Shown here: positions 8,922 through 20,239 of the stretch, in pieces | Layout of the letters: every line of letters starts with the position of its first letter | Position numbering within the stretch: the first letter of the stretch is position 1 | Origin: Sedimentisphaera sp050251615 | GTDB taxonomy: Bacteria > Planctomycetota > Phycisphaerae > Sedimentisphaerales > Sedimentisphaeraceae | DNA length: 64,000 nt | Reading direction: 5' to 3' | Assembly (NCBI GenBank): GCA_050251615.1 | Contig: JBFWMM010000009.1 | Coordinates: 1 to 64,000 of the forward strand | The notes under the pieces: generated by a model | Seen by the model: the letters and a program-made list of their open reading frames with translations, nothing else | Told to the model about the DNA's origin: nothing | Databases searched by the model: none | Made by a program: the position numbers and the translations under genes

Positions 8922-9581
8922 ATGACACAAGAAAATAACACAAACGAAAACACAGACGAACCGCAGCAAACGCAGAAGACCGGCGGAATCAGCCTGCCTT
9001 ACGCTATCTTGATTTTCGCCGTGGCAGTATTACTCGGCTGGATGATTATGAAACGACCACTTTGCAGCGCAGGCTCTGAGCCCGTTCCTGCCGGTGGCAC
9101 AGAAACCGCGGCTACGGTGGATGTTTCTCCGCTTGAGGGGATTGTGAATGCCGATTCGCTCATCTTGAAAGGGTACTACGGAAAGCCCGCGCCCGATATG
9201 AAGCTCACAGACCTTCGCGGTAAAGAGTTTGATATGGCCGCATGCAAGGGCAGGAACGTTATCGTTGTATTCTGGGCGACATGGTGCCCGCCTTGCAGAG
9301 CGGAGGTGCCCGAGCTTATCGAGCTTCGCGCCGAGCACAGCCCAGAGGAGCTTGAGATTGTCGGCGTCAGCCTCGAAAAGGCGGATGTTGTTACCGATTT
9401 TATGGAGAGCAACGGTATGAACTATAAGGTTGTCGCGACGGACAAGGCGGCTCTGCCGGAGCCTTTCAGCATGCTGCGAGCCTATCCGACCATTTTTATA
9501 GTTGATAAAGACGGCAATTTCAAAGCGATTTTCGAAGGCGGATACGGCAAAGAAGTTATAGAATCAATCCTCTCATTGTGA
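8922..9581 (+). CDS. Membrane-anchored TlpA/ResA-like thioredoxin
   Basis: Thiol:disulfide oxidoreductase of the AhpC/TSA-TlpA type. Residues 26-45 form one membrane anchor (ISLPYAILIFAVAVLLGWMI), placing the thioredoxin domain outside the cytoplasmic membrane. That domain starts near residue 85 (GKPAPDMKLTDLRGKEF) and has the active site WATWCPPC (Cys near 122 and 125), followed by EIVGVSLE and the cis-Pro segment AYPTIFIVD. Length 219 is typical. Family members reduce apocytochromes or other exported cysteine proteins; no partner gene is visible here. It is separated from the next gene by 40 bases and may be co-transcribed with it. Confidence 0.9.
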   Translation: MTQENNTNENTDEPQQTQKTGGISLPYAILIFAVAVLLGWMIMKRPLCSAGSEPVPAGGTETAATVDVSPLEGIVNADSLILKGYYGKPAPDMKLTDLRGKEFDMAACKGRNVIVVFWATWCPPCRAEVPELIELRAEHSPEELEIVGVSLEKADVVTDFMESNGMNYKVVATDKAALPEPFSMLRAYPTIFIVDKDGNFKAIFEGGYGKEVIESILSL

Positions 9582-9621
9582 GAGCTCGCGTAATTATTTT
9601 TTTACCATAGGAGTAATGTAA

Positions 9622-9870
9622 ATGAAGAATCATCTTATCCTTGGTGTTCATATTACCGAAAGGCTGAAACACGCAGGTGAAGTGCAGGCAGTTCTTACAA
9701 AATACGGCGATGTGATCAAGACACGCCTTGGCCTCCACGACGTCAAAGGCGGCATGAGCGGCGTACTCATCCTTGAATGCGTCTGCGATGATGACGAATT
9801 TGCCGCGCTCAAAGAAGAGCTCGCGGCTGTCGGTGGCATAGAAACACAGTCGATGGTGTTCAGTCACTGA
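9622..9870 (+). CDS. TM1266-like small ACT-type regulator (iron-only hydrogenase system)
   Basis: An 82-residue single-domain protein with a ferredoxin/ACT-like pattern (LILGVHITE...YGDVIKTRLGLHDVKGGMSGVLILECV...GGIETQSMVFS). This resembles the TM1266 family, annotated as putative regulators found with [FeFe]-hydrogenase maturation genes. TAGGAG lies eight bases before the ATG. No hydrogenase gene is in the window, but pyruvate:ferredoxin oxidoreductase is 1.6 kb away on the other strand, and both genes end in the same terminator sequence. The family assignment rests on my recognition of the pattern and is moderate; a generic ACT-domain protein is the alternative. Confidence 0.6.
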   Translation: MKNHLILGVHITERLKHAGEVQAVLTKYGDVIKTRLGLHDVKGGMSGVLILECVCDDDEFAALKEELAAVGGIETQSMVFSH

Positions 9871-9874
9871 GATA

Positions 9875-9924
9875 AGCTTTAAGCGATAAGCATAAAAGAA
9901 CACCGGTCAGAAATGGCGGGTGTT
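9875..9924. terminator. Terminator hairpin, first copy of a duplicated trailer
   Basis: AAGAACACC and GGTGTTCTT pair across a 14-base loop. It lies between the convergent TM1266-like gene (+) and rlmN (-); on the - strand the stem runs into TTCTTTTAT, so it may serve both. The whole 50-base block recurs in inverse orientation at 11391-11442. Confidence 0.65.
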
Positions 9925-10065
9925 CTTGTCGTTATGTTTATATTTAACCGCGGAGTTTTTTGAATCTTGAATCTGCTATCAATAATTCTCTCTGCGTCCT
10001 CGGCACCCTCGGCGGTTGCATTTTCTCTCTGTGAGCTGAATTTGTAACTTGGAGCCAGGGAAATG

Positions 10066-11097
10066 CTACTGCTTTTTTGCCCAGCCGGCGCCGAGCTGTC
10101 CACAGGCGGCTTTGATTGCGCGCCCTCTTCTGTAACGGATATGCGTTTCGATTCCCGCCTTTTCGAGCACTTCGGAAAATGCTTTGATGGTATCTGGGCT
10201 ACTCGCCTCAAATTCGCTGCCGGGGTACGGGTTGAATTCTATGAGATTCACGTTGCACTTAATCGAATTGAGCAGTCTTGCGAGGGCTGAAGCGTCTGCC
10301 GGCGTATCGTTTACGCCCGCCATCATACAGTATTCGATGGTTATGCGCCTGCCGGTCTTTTTGTAGTAGTTCCTCACAGACTCAAACAGCGTTTTTAAGC
10401 CGTAACGCGCGGCGATAGGCATCAAGGCTACGCGGGACTGCTCCCTGGGCGAATGCAGGCTGACTGCCAGGCGGAACTGCTGCTCCACCTCGGCGAATTT
10501 ATCAATCTCGGCAGGCATGCCGCAGGTGCTTATGGTAATGTGCCTGGCCCCGACATTCGCGCCGGAGGGGTGATTGAGAAGCATCGCAGCCTTCATAACG
10601 CTGTCGTAGTTGTCGAATGGCTCTCCCATACCCATAAAAACTACATTGCTTATCTTGCCGTCAATCTCACTGACCGCATAGAACTGTTCAAGTATCTCGC
10701 CGGTGGAGAGGTCTCCGGCGAAGCCCATCTTCGCTGTCGCGCAAAACTCGCATCCCATCTTACAGCCTACCTGCGATGACAGGCAGATTGTGCGGCGGCC
10801 GTCATCGGTGAGCAGGGCCGTTTCAAAGCGCTTGCCCGCTGCGGTCTCGAAGAGGTACTTCTTTGTGCCGTCGGGGTCCTGTTCGCTCGTAACGAGGGTG
10901 AGCGTGCTGATAAAGGCGCCGTCTGCAATAAGGACATCGCGCAGTGCCGCGGAGATGGGGGTAATCAGGTTTATATCGACGACGTGTTTCTCGTGTATGA
11001 AGCTGAATATGTATTTGGCGTGGAATTTCTTGCCACCCGATTCAAGCACGAGATCGGTAAGCTCTTCGAGCGTGAGTGATTTAAGGTCTGTCTTCAT
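10066..11097 (-). CDS. rlmN: 23S rRNA (adenine-2503 C2) methyltransferase RlmN
   Basis: Radical-SAM enzyme that methylates A2503 of 23S rRNA (and A37 of some tRNAs). The [4Fe-4S] motif is CKMGCEFC near residue 110, followed by GFAGDLSTGEI. Also visible are VVFMGMGEPFDNY, the substrate region GARHITISTCG, and the C-terminal RRGRAIKAACGQL, whose Cys is the one that forms the enzyme-RNA adduct in the family. The N-terminal HhH-like part (GGKKFHAKYIFSFIHEK) is complete. I start at MKTDLK (11097); upstream in-frame codons give low-complexity residues with no family support. Length 343. No clear Shine-Dalgarno is seen. Confidence 0.95.
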   Translation of the reverse strand: MKTDLKSLTLEELTDLVLESGGKKFHAKYIFSFIHEKHVVDINLITPISAALRDVLIADGAFISTLTLVTSEQDPDGTKKYLFETAAGKRFETALLTDDGRRTICLSSQVGCKMGCEFCATAKMGFAGDLSTGEILEQFYAVSEIDGKISNVVFMGMGEPFDNYDSVMKAAMLLNHPSGANVGARHITISTCGMPAEIDKFAEVEQQFRLAVSLHSPREQSRVALMPIAARYGLKTLFESVRNYYKKTGRRITIEYCMMAGVNDTPADASALARLLNSIKCNVNLIEFNPYPGSEFEASSPDTIKAFSEVLEKAGIETHIRYRRGRAIKAACGQLGAGWAKKQ

Positions 11098-11390
11098 TGA
11101 TGTTTGCTTTAAGAAAAAGAGTTTACTAAGGCAAATGCGCTGACGCCTTGCCACAAAGTTGTATTTTAGTTTAATCTCAATCTTCGGCAAGGCATTTTAT
11201 GATTCAACCGAGGAAAGAAAATCAGGCCGTGCGGTGCGCAGGGGCAATAATTGAAAATGACATATCCAAAACTGTAAAAATCTGTGCTTCGGTGCCCTCC
11301 TGGCTCATACATTTTGTTTGAATCTTTTTTCGCGTCTTTCGTGTCTTTCGTGAACTGAAAATGTAATTCAGGTAAAACGCGATATAAAAA
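11098..11390. other. Intergenic region between rlmN and the nifJ terminator
   Basis: Holds the rlmN promoter region; no convincing ORF. Around 11327-11360 is a tract of CGTCTTTCGTGTCTTTCGTG type followed by GAACTGAAAATGTAA. A similar run (CTGTGAGCTGAATTTGTAA) lies at 10028-10046 beyond the other end of rlmN, so it is probably a dispersed non-coding repeat. Confidence 0.5.
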
Positions 11391-11442
11391 AACACCCGCC
11401 ATTTCTGACGGGTGTCCTTATATGCTTTTATTGCTTAAAGCT
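11391..11442 (-). terminator. nifJ intrinsic terminator, second copy of the duplicated trailer
   Basis: Read on the - strand: GGACACCC, loop, GGGTGTT, then a run of T (TTTTTTTAT). It begins eight bases after the nifJ stop codon. It matches the trailer at 9875-9924 nearly base for base, in the same orientation relative to its own gene. Confidence 0.8.
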
Positions 11443-11449
11443 CAGAGGT

Positions 11450-14995
<3,546 letters not shown>

Positions 14996-15433
14996 AAATT
15001 ACTCCAAAGCGTTCGAGTATCATTTTAGTTTTTTAAGCTAACGTAACTTAAAATCTTGAGCAGGCAGGCGCCGGTGAGCAGTTAGCGTACCGATACCGCC
15101 GACCTGTCTGAAAACTCAAGAGATTATACACTGTTCCGCACTTTTCGCAATTGCTTTTTGTTACATTTCTTCACATAAAGCCCTTTTGCAGCGGGCAAAG
15201 CACAAGCTGGTAAGAGCTGCGGCGGTATTGCAATCTCCAATAACGCCGGCGCAAACAGAATGCGCCGGTACCGGTTGGCGTTTGCGGGAGCGAGGGCGCG
15301 ACGAATCGCGGCACTATTTGAGAATTTGCGTTTGATTTGTAACATTTCACCCGAGCTGTGCGTAACAGTTAACGAAGGCTTGATGAACGGCATCGGGATT
15401 CGGAAAAAGTTTACCACGGAAAGGAATGTAAAA
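14996..15433. other. Divergent promoter region between nifJ and the secreted-protein operon
   Basis: 438 bases without a convincing gene. It must hold the nifJ promoter (- strand) and that of the + operon. GGCGCAAACAG...GCGCCGG around 15247-15270 is GC-rich and palindrome-like, in the style of the dispersed repeats seen elsewhere here. No clear riboswitch or RNA gene is seen. Confidence 0.5.
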
Positions 15434-16384
15434 ATGAAAAAGACAAATTCAGCAATTCTGTTGGCAGTGATGCTTGCGACTGCTTGTTTTGCGGGAGCGG
15501 TTAAGAAAGATGACATCCCCGTAAGCTCGAAGTGGGTAGCGCATCTTGACTTTGACGGTTTCGTGCAGACTGATCTCTGGTCTATACTCAAAGAAGATAT
15601 TACCTCCGAACAACAGAGGCAAATCGATGCTGTTGCCGATATTATCGGATTTGACCCTATCAACGACCTCCATTCTCTGACTGTGTACGGGAAAAACAAC
15701 GATGATAACGACGCGGTGGTTGTTGTCCGTTGTAATGCAGACAAGGATAAAATCATTACCCTGCTCAAGCTGAGCGAAGACTACTCCGAAGAAGAAGCCG
15801 CCGGTACGACGCTGTACCACTGGACTGACAAAAAAGACAACAAAAAAAAGGTCGGCGCGTTTGCTGCTGACAACAAGATTGTCATTTCAGGGAGCAGGGC
15901 AAGGATTACCGAGTACCTGGATATGAAGTCTGACACCATCGCAAAGGCAAATGATAGTTCAATCGCAAAGCTTATCGATTCAGCGGGCAATCCGGTGTTG
16001 CTTGTTGCCGCCGCCGACCTTGAAGAGCTTGCCGAGGAAAAGACAAAAGATGATGTTCTTCTGCGTAATTCATCGTTTCTTGCGATTCTCACCGGCGAAA
16101 CAGACGGAAATATGTATTTTAATGTTGAGCTTACCGCGCAAACCGAAGAGACCGCTACGCAGTTTGAGCAGATGTACCAGGGCTTCAAGGCTCTTGTGTC
16201 TTTGCAGCACAGAGAAGATCCCGACGCAATGAGCTTTATCAACTCCGCCGTACTGAAGAAAGACGCCAACAAGCTTTCTTTCTCGATTAAGTACCCATCG
16301 GCGAAGATAGCCGCTTTAATCAAAGAGAATGAACATAAGATACGTACAGATGCCCTGAAAGAATTGAATGAGTCTGCCGAATAA
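15434..16384 (+). CDS. Secreted protein of unknown function heading a sigma/anti-sigma operon
   Basis: 316 residues with a signal peptide (MKKTNSAILLAVMLATACFAGA). AAGGA lies eight bases before the ATG at 15434, which decides the start. The rest looks like two related alpha/beta halves: WVAHLDFDGFVQTDL, LTVYGKNNDDNDAVVVVRCNADKDKI, then VGAFAADNKIVISGS and LLVAAADLEEL. I do not recognise a named family; proteins of this appearance occur in planctomycetes. Its last 17 bases overlap the sigma factor gene, so translation is coupled. An extracytoplasmic protein produced together with its ECF sigma and anti-sigma factor may be a sensor, a target or an envelope-stress component. That is inference from position. 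Confidence 0.75.
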   Translation: MKKTNSAILLAVMLATACFAGAVKKDDIPVSSKWVAHLDFDGFVQTDLWSILKEDITSEQQRQIDAVADIIGFDPINDLHSLTVYGKNNDDNDAVVVVRCNADKDKIITLLKLSEDYSEEEAAGTTLYHWTDKKDNKKKVGAFAADNKIVISGSRARITEYLDMKSDTIAKANDSSIAKLIDSAGNPVLLVAAADLEELAEEKTKDDVLLRNSSFLAILTGETDGNMYFNVELTAQTEETATQFEQMYQGFKALVSLQHREDPDAMSFINSAVLKKDANKLSFSIKYPSAKIAALIKENEHKIRTDALKELNESAE

Positions 16385-16940
16385 AAACCGGCTTACCGCA
16401 CTTACAGACAATGAGCTTGCTCTGCTGTCCGCATCGGGCAGCAGGGCGGCTTTTAGCGAGATAGTCCGAAGATATACAGGCCCTCTTCTAACTTTTGCCT
16501 CTTCGCGCAGTATGAACATTTACGACGCGGAGGATATTGTACAGGAAACCTTTCTGAGGGCATTTAGCAGTATAAACGGCTTTGACGAGACATATCCGCT
16601 CAAAAGCTGGCTCTTTACGATTGCCTATCGGTTGCTTGTGTCGGGGTACAGAAAAAAGAGGCCTTCTCTGCTCACAGAGGAACAAACAGGCTCTCTTTTG
16701 CAGTTTGAGAGCAATGATTACGACTGGGTATGGGAAGAAGCAGGGAAAATGGGCATGGCGGATTTTTCGGTGCTCTGGCTCAAATACAAGCAGGGGATGA
16801 GCATCAAGGAAATCGCGCGGATTTCAGGCAAATCCGAGCCTGCCACGCGCGTTATATTGCATAGAGCCCGCAAAAGGCTTAGTGAATTGTTGCAACAGGT
16901 TGACGGCGAAGGAAACAGATCTGAAAGGGTAAAGCAATGA
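16368..16940 (+). CDS. ECF-type RNA polymerase sigma factor
   Basis: 190 residues with sigma region 2 (AAFSEIVRRYTGPLLTFA, then AEDIVQETFLRAF with the core-binding helix) and sigma region 4 (VLWLKYKQGMSIKEIARI, then EPATRVILHRARKRL, the -35 recognition helix). There is no region 1 or 3, as in group 4/ECF factors. The gene overlaps the upstream secreted-protein gene by 17 bases and the anti-sigma gene by four (ATGA), so all three are translated together. ECF factors usually activate their own operon, so the promoter before 15434 is a likely target. Confidence 0.93.
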   Translation: MSLPNKNRLTALTDNELALLSASGSRAAFSEIVRRYTGPLLTFASSRSMNIYDAEDIVQETFLRAFSSINGFDETYPLKSWLFTIAYRLLVSGYRKKRPSLLTEEQTGSLLQFESNDYDWVWEEAGKMGMADFSVLWLKYKQGMSIKEIARISGKSEPATRVILHRARKRLSELLQQVDGEGNRSERVKQ

Positions 16941-17479
16941 GTTGCGAATATAGAGTTTCGATTGAGCGCGAGTTTGACGAAGGCGGGGAAGTTGTCAGCG
17001 AGGAGCTGGTTGAGCATATCGCCGCCTGCGAAGAATGCCGGCAGTGGTATGAAAGCCTCAAGGCTGTTGACCGTCTGCTCACAGAAACACCTTTTGATTT
17101 AAGTGTTTCTCAGGTCGGCAGCGTGGCGGATAGAATACAGCAGAATCTCGGCCTGAAAGAGCCTCCGGCTGTTTCAGGGGCAGGTCTGTTTAACAGCAGA
17201 GCCTTCAAATACGCCGCAACAATCGCGGTTGTAGCGGGCGCTTTATGGGCGCACATATACTTTTCTGCCACCTCTGACAGCCTTCCGCGGGCCGCTGATT
17301 ACAATGTCATTGCAGAGATGAGCGGCTATATCCCGAAGATGAGCTTCAGCCCCGAAGAGATAGTGGATGAAAAAATAGACCATGTCGAAAACGACATATA
17401 TGAGGCGGTGTCGTTTATTACAGGCTGCATCCCCACCGGCAACATCGAGCATGCGAAAACCGCGAAGAAGGATGTTTGA
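16937..17479 (+). CDS. Membrane anti-sigma factor with zinc-binding (zf-HC2/ZAS) domain
   Basis: 180 residues. The N-terminal anti-sigma domain has the zinc ligands HIAACEEC (H-x3-C-x2-C) near residues 29-36. One membrane span follows at about 95-112 (AFKYAATIAVVAGALWAHIYF), leaving some 65 residues outside the membrane. It sequesters the ECF factor encoded just before it; release would need a signal on the outer domain. The start overlaps the sigma stop codon as ATGA. Confidence 0.88.
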   Translation: MSCEYRVSIEREFDEGGEVVSEELVEHIAACEECRQWYESLKAVDRLLTETPFDLSVSQVGSVADRIQQNLGLKEPPAVSGAGLFNSRAFKYAATIAVVAGALWAHIYFSATSDSLPRAADYNVIAEMSGYIPKMSFSPEEIVDEKIDHVENDIYEAVSFITGCIPTGNIEHAKTAKKDV

Positions 17480-17576
17480 GTGATTTGCCGCAAGCGCCTC
17501 GAAATTGAAAGTTTAGCCCATGTTACCGAACGCCGGTTCACTATTACGGATTGTCGTAACGACCCCCACCAGCTCC

Positions 17577-17604
17577 GTAGAGACGCAGGATTTTGCGTCT
17601 CTAC
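17577..17604. repeat. Palindrome GTAGAGACGCA / TGCGTCTCTAC
   Basis: Perfect 11-base arms with a 6-base loop. A sister palindrome with the same core (GAGACGCA/TGCGTCTC) lies at 40987-41011. Both are non-coding and look like members of a dispersed REP-like family; here it may also end the anti-sigma transcript. Confidence 0.7.
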
Positions 17605-17670
17605 CATATCATTCTTAGCATAGGGCACGGGCGCGATGCCCCCGAGCCCCTACAAGCCGGTTCGCGCCGC

Positions 17671-18966
17671 CTACATACTGTCGCGGATTTCTTTCGTTAT
17701 ACGCACGCTGCACCAGTCATGCCCGCACATGGAGCAGTAATCGGTGTCGTGCCTGGGCATTTCGCTGCCTTCGAGCGCTTCATCTTTCATCCTACGTGCG
17801 GTTTTAGGGTCGATAGAGAGGCGGATCTGTGTGTTCCAGTCGAGGTCTGCGCGCGCTTCGCTGAGTTTGCGGTCTCTGTCTGCCGCCCCGGGCAGGCCCC
17901 TTGCCACATCTCCGGCATGCGCGGCGATTTTCGATGCGATAACGCCCTGATGCACGTCATTCATATCGGGCAGGCCGAGGTGTTCGCGCGGTGTTACGTA
18001 GCAAAGGAAGCTTGCGCCGTAGTATGCCGCGGCTGTGCCGCCGATGGCGCTTGTGATGTGGTCGTAGCCCGGGGCGATGTCTGTTACCAGCGGCCCGAGC
18101 ACATAAAACGGTGCGCCCTTGCAGATTTCCTGCTGCATACGCATATTCTCTTCGATCTGGTTGAAGGGGACGTGCCCGGGCCCCTCCACCATCACCTGAC
18201 ACCCCCTCTCCCACGCTCTTTGCGTGAGCTCGCCGAGCGTACGAAGCTCAGCTATCTGCGCCTCGTCTGTCGCATCGGCGCCGCATCCCGGGCGAAGCCC
18301 ATCTCCGAGCGAGAAGCACACATCATACTCGCGCATAATATCGCAGATTTCGTCAAACAGCTCATACATGAGGTTCTGGCGGTTGTGGTGTATCATCCAT
18401 TTGGCCGTAAGCGAGCCGCCTCGGGAAACAATCCCGCAAACGCGCTTCTTCGCAAGCGGCAGGTGCTCTTTGAGCAGGCCGGAATGAATCGTGAAGAAGT
18501 CCACGCCCTGCCTGGCCTGTTTCTCTATGATTTCAAGGACAATCTTTTCGTTTATCTCCTCAACGCTCCTGTCGATGATGGCCTCGTATATCGGTACGGT
18601 TCCAAACGGCACGGGGCACTGCTTTATCAGCTCGGTGCGAACGGCGTCAAGGTCGCCGCCTGTGCTGAGGTCCATAAGGGCATCTGCGCCCGCGTTCAGC
18701 GCTACGTTCATCTTCTCAACCTCTCCTGCGAGCCCCGAACGCACATTACTCATGCCGATATTCGCGTTTACCTTCGTGGTAACGATTCGGCCGATAGCCC
18801 TCGGTTTCAGGTTCCAGGCGAGGTGGTTTATGTTGGCCGGTATCACGAGCCTTCCCGCGGCGAGCTCATCGCGAACGAGCTCCGCGCTCACGAATTCCTG
18901 TTCGGCGACAAACCTTACCGCCTCTGTTATCTCGCCCTTGCGGGCCCTTTCGAGCTGAGTCTGCAT
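17671..18966 (-). CDS. thiC: Phosphomethylpyrimidine synthase ThiC
   Basis: Radical-SAM enzyme turning aminoimidazole ribotide into hydroxymethylpyrimidine phosphate for thiamine. 431 residues, the usual bacterial short form. Visible are NANIGMSN, DALMDLSTGGD, the substrate region SRGGSL and MVEGPGHVPF, and the C-terminal cluster motif CSMCGHDWC (C-x2-C-x4-C). AAAGGA lies seven bases before the ATG. The gene stands alone on the - strand behind a TPP riboswitch and terminator, so it is switched off when thiamine pyrophosphate is plentiful. No other thi genes are in the window. Confidence 0.97.
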   Translation of the reverse strand: MQTQLERARKGEITEAVRFVAEQEFVSAELVRDELAAGRLVIPANINHLAWNLKPRAIGRIVTTKVNANIGMSNVRSGLAGEVEKMNVALNAGADALMDLSTGGDLDAVRTELIKQCPVPFGTVPIYEAIIDRSVEEINEKIVLEIIEKQARQGVDFFTIHSGLLKEHLPLAKKRVCGIVSRGGSLTAKWMIHHNRQNLMYELFDEICDIMREYDVCFSLGDGLRPGCGADATDEAQIAELRTLGELTQRAWERGCQVMVEGPGHVPFNQIEENMRMQQEICKGAPFYVLGPLVTDIAPGYDHITSAIGGTAAAYYGASFLCYVTPREHLGLPDMNDVHQGVIASKIAAHAGDVARGLPGAADRDRKLSEARADLDWNTQIRLSIDPKTARRMKDEALEGSEMPRHDTDYCSMCGHDWCSVRITKEIRDSM

Positions 18967-18995
18967 CTTTTTGTCCTTTCGCGCTCAAAGCGCAA

Positions 18996-19038
18996 ATAAA
19001 AAAGCGTTCCAACCCGGGGGAGCAGGGTGGAACGCTTC
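18996..19038 (-). terminator. Riboswitch-controlled intrinsic terminator of thiC
   Basis: On the - strand AAGCGTTCCA pairs with TGGAACGCTT and is followed by TTTTTT. It lies between the TPP aptamer and the thiC ribosome-binding site, i.e. a transcription-attenuation switch. Confidence 0.88.
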
Positions 19039-19056
19039 AAAATTTTTCGTTAAAAA

Positions 19057-19142
19057 TTTCAGCCTTCCCTACGCAGTCGCCAGCTGAGCTGGTCTGATCA
19101 GGTTCTAAGGGTATTTCTCAGGTAAATACCACCCCCGGCAAG
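19057..19142 (-). promoter_or_regulatory. TPP riboswitch (thi-box)
   Basis: The - strand carries the conserved thi-box parts in order: GGGGGTGG, CTGAGA, ACCCTTAGAACCTGATC, then a variable P3-like arm (CCAGCTCAGCTGG), GCGTAGGGAAGGC. It binds thiamine pyrophosphate. The terminator lies directly downstream and the thiC start codon follows within about 90 bases. Confidence 0.95.
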
Positions 19143-19180
19143 ACGCAATTTTATACTCTTTCAACGAGAATGCAACAATG

Positions 19181-19280
19181 CAAATTCAAAATTCAAAATT
19201 CAAGATTCAAGAAAGGCTCGATTGAATCTTGAATTTTGAATCTTGAATTTTGAATCTTGAATTTTGAATCTTGAATTGAT
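19181..19280. repeat. TTGAATCTTGAATTTT tandem repeat with inverted arm
   Basis: Four tandem units of about 14 bases (GAATCTTGAATTTT) at 19221-19278. They are preceded at 19183-19210 by the reverse complement (ATTCAAAATTCAAG), so the block can fold into a long AT-rich hairpin. Short relatives lie near 9961 and at 46047-46086. It sits between the riboswitch and the deacetylase gene. Confidence 0.8.
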
Positions 19281-19366
19281 ATTGCGCCTTGCCCGAAGCA
19301 CAGGTTTGCCTAAAATGGATGTTCGGGAATATACTTGTAAACTGTTTTTTCAGAAGGACTTTCGCT

Positions 19367-20185
19367 ATGAGATTTATCATTGCCGCTTTTGCCACGATTA
19401 TGCTCGCAGGATGTGGAGGAAGTTTCTGCGAAAAATATGCCGGAGCCGAACCAAAGCTGTGGGGTGAAACCCTGCCCGGCATCGAGAGATACCTGGACTA
19501 CGGCGCCGACGAAAAGAAAATCTGCCTCACTCTCGACGCCTGCGGCTCAAAGGGCGACGGCTTCGACAAAGACATCATAGAATTCCTCGAATACGAAAAA
19601 ATGCCCGCCACCCTCTTCATCAACAGCCGCTGGATAGAGAAAAACCCCGAGCAGTTTGAGCGCCTCGCGGCCAATCCGATTTTCGACATCCAGAACCACG
19701 GCACAAGACACCTGCCCGCCAGCGTTGACGGCAAAAGCATATACGGCCTCGCCGGCACGGCAAACGCATGCGAGCTGGTTGAGGAGGTAAGCGGATGCGA
19801 TGCGATGATTGAAGAGCTTACCGGCAAAAAGCCCACGTTCTTCCGCTCGGCCGCGGCGTTCTACGATGAATATGCCGTGGAAGTAATCGGCAGGCTCGGC
19901 TATAAAATAGCGGGGTTCAGCGTGCTGGGAGACGCCGGCACAACCTATAATAGGGAGCAGGTCTATGACACCGTGCGGCAGGCGCAGGCAAACGACATCA
20001 TCATCGCGCATATGAACCACCCCGAACGCGAAACCGCCGAGGGGCTAATCCCCGCGCTCATTGAGCTCAAGGCAATGGGCTATAAGATGGTCGCGCTTTC
20101 GGAAAGCCCCACAACCCACAGCGCCCCGACCGGCTACACGCCCGCGGAGCGCAACCTGTCCATCGATATGAACAGCAGGAAATAA
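19367..20185 (+). CDS. Polysaccharide deacetylase (CE4/NodB) lipoprotein
   Basis: Lipoprotein signal peptide with lipobox LAGC (MRFIIAAFATIMLAGC). A NodB-type deacetylase domain follows: CLTLDACG (the usual TFDDG motif is degenerate, TLDAC), NHGTRHLP (metal-binding H-x3-H), FFRSAAAFYDE and IIIAHMNHPE. Such enzymes remove N- or O-acetyl groups from peptidoglycan, chitin or plant polysaccharides. AGAAGGA eight bases before 19367 sets the start; 272 residues. The last 55 bases of this gene occur again at 21229-21283, fused to another gene's 5' end. The altered first catalytic motif means activity should not be assumed. Confidence 0.85.
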   Translation: MRFIIAAFATIMLAGCGGSFCEKYAGAEPKLWGETLPGIERYLDYGADEKKICLTLDACGSKGDGFDKDIIEFLEYEKMPATLFINSRWIEKNPEQFERLAANPIFDIQNHGTRHLPASVDGKSIYGLAGTANACELVEEVSGCDAMIEELTGKKPTFFRSAAAFYDEYAVEVIGRLGYKIAGFSVLGDAGTTYNREQVYDTVRQAQANDIIIAHMNHPERETAEGLIPALIELKAMGYKMVALSESPTTHSAPTGYTPAERNLSIDMNSRK

Positions 20186-20223
20186 AAAGCAGCAGGATGA
20201 GCTTTATTGTGAATGTGATATGG

Positions 20224-20238
20224 CCGATGGAGTAAAGA
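20224..20238 (+). repeat. 15-bp match to the 3' end of the second methylase gene
   Basis: CCGATGGAGTAAAGA here is identical to 23480-23494, where it spans the stop codon of the second methylase gene; weaker similarity extends about 13 bases upstream. It looks like the last remnant of a deleted methylase copy in front of the DUF3800 gene. Confidence 0.55.
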
Positions 20239-20239
20239 T

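Noticed and set aside
17593..18999. 468-codon frame on the + strand opposite thiC
   Set aside because: Shadow frame; thiC is certain, and the antisense product has no domain pattern or ribosome-binding site.
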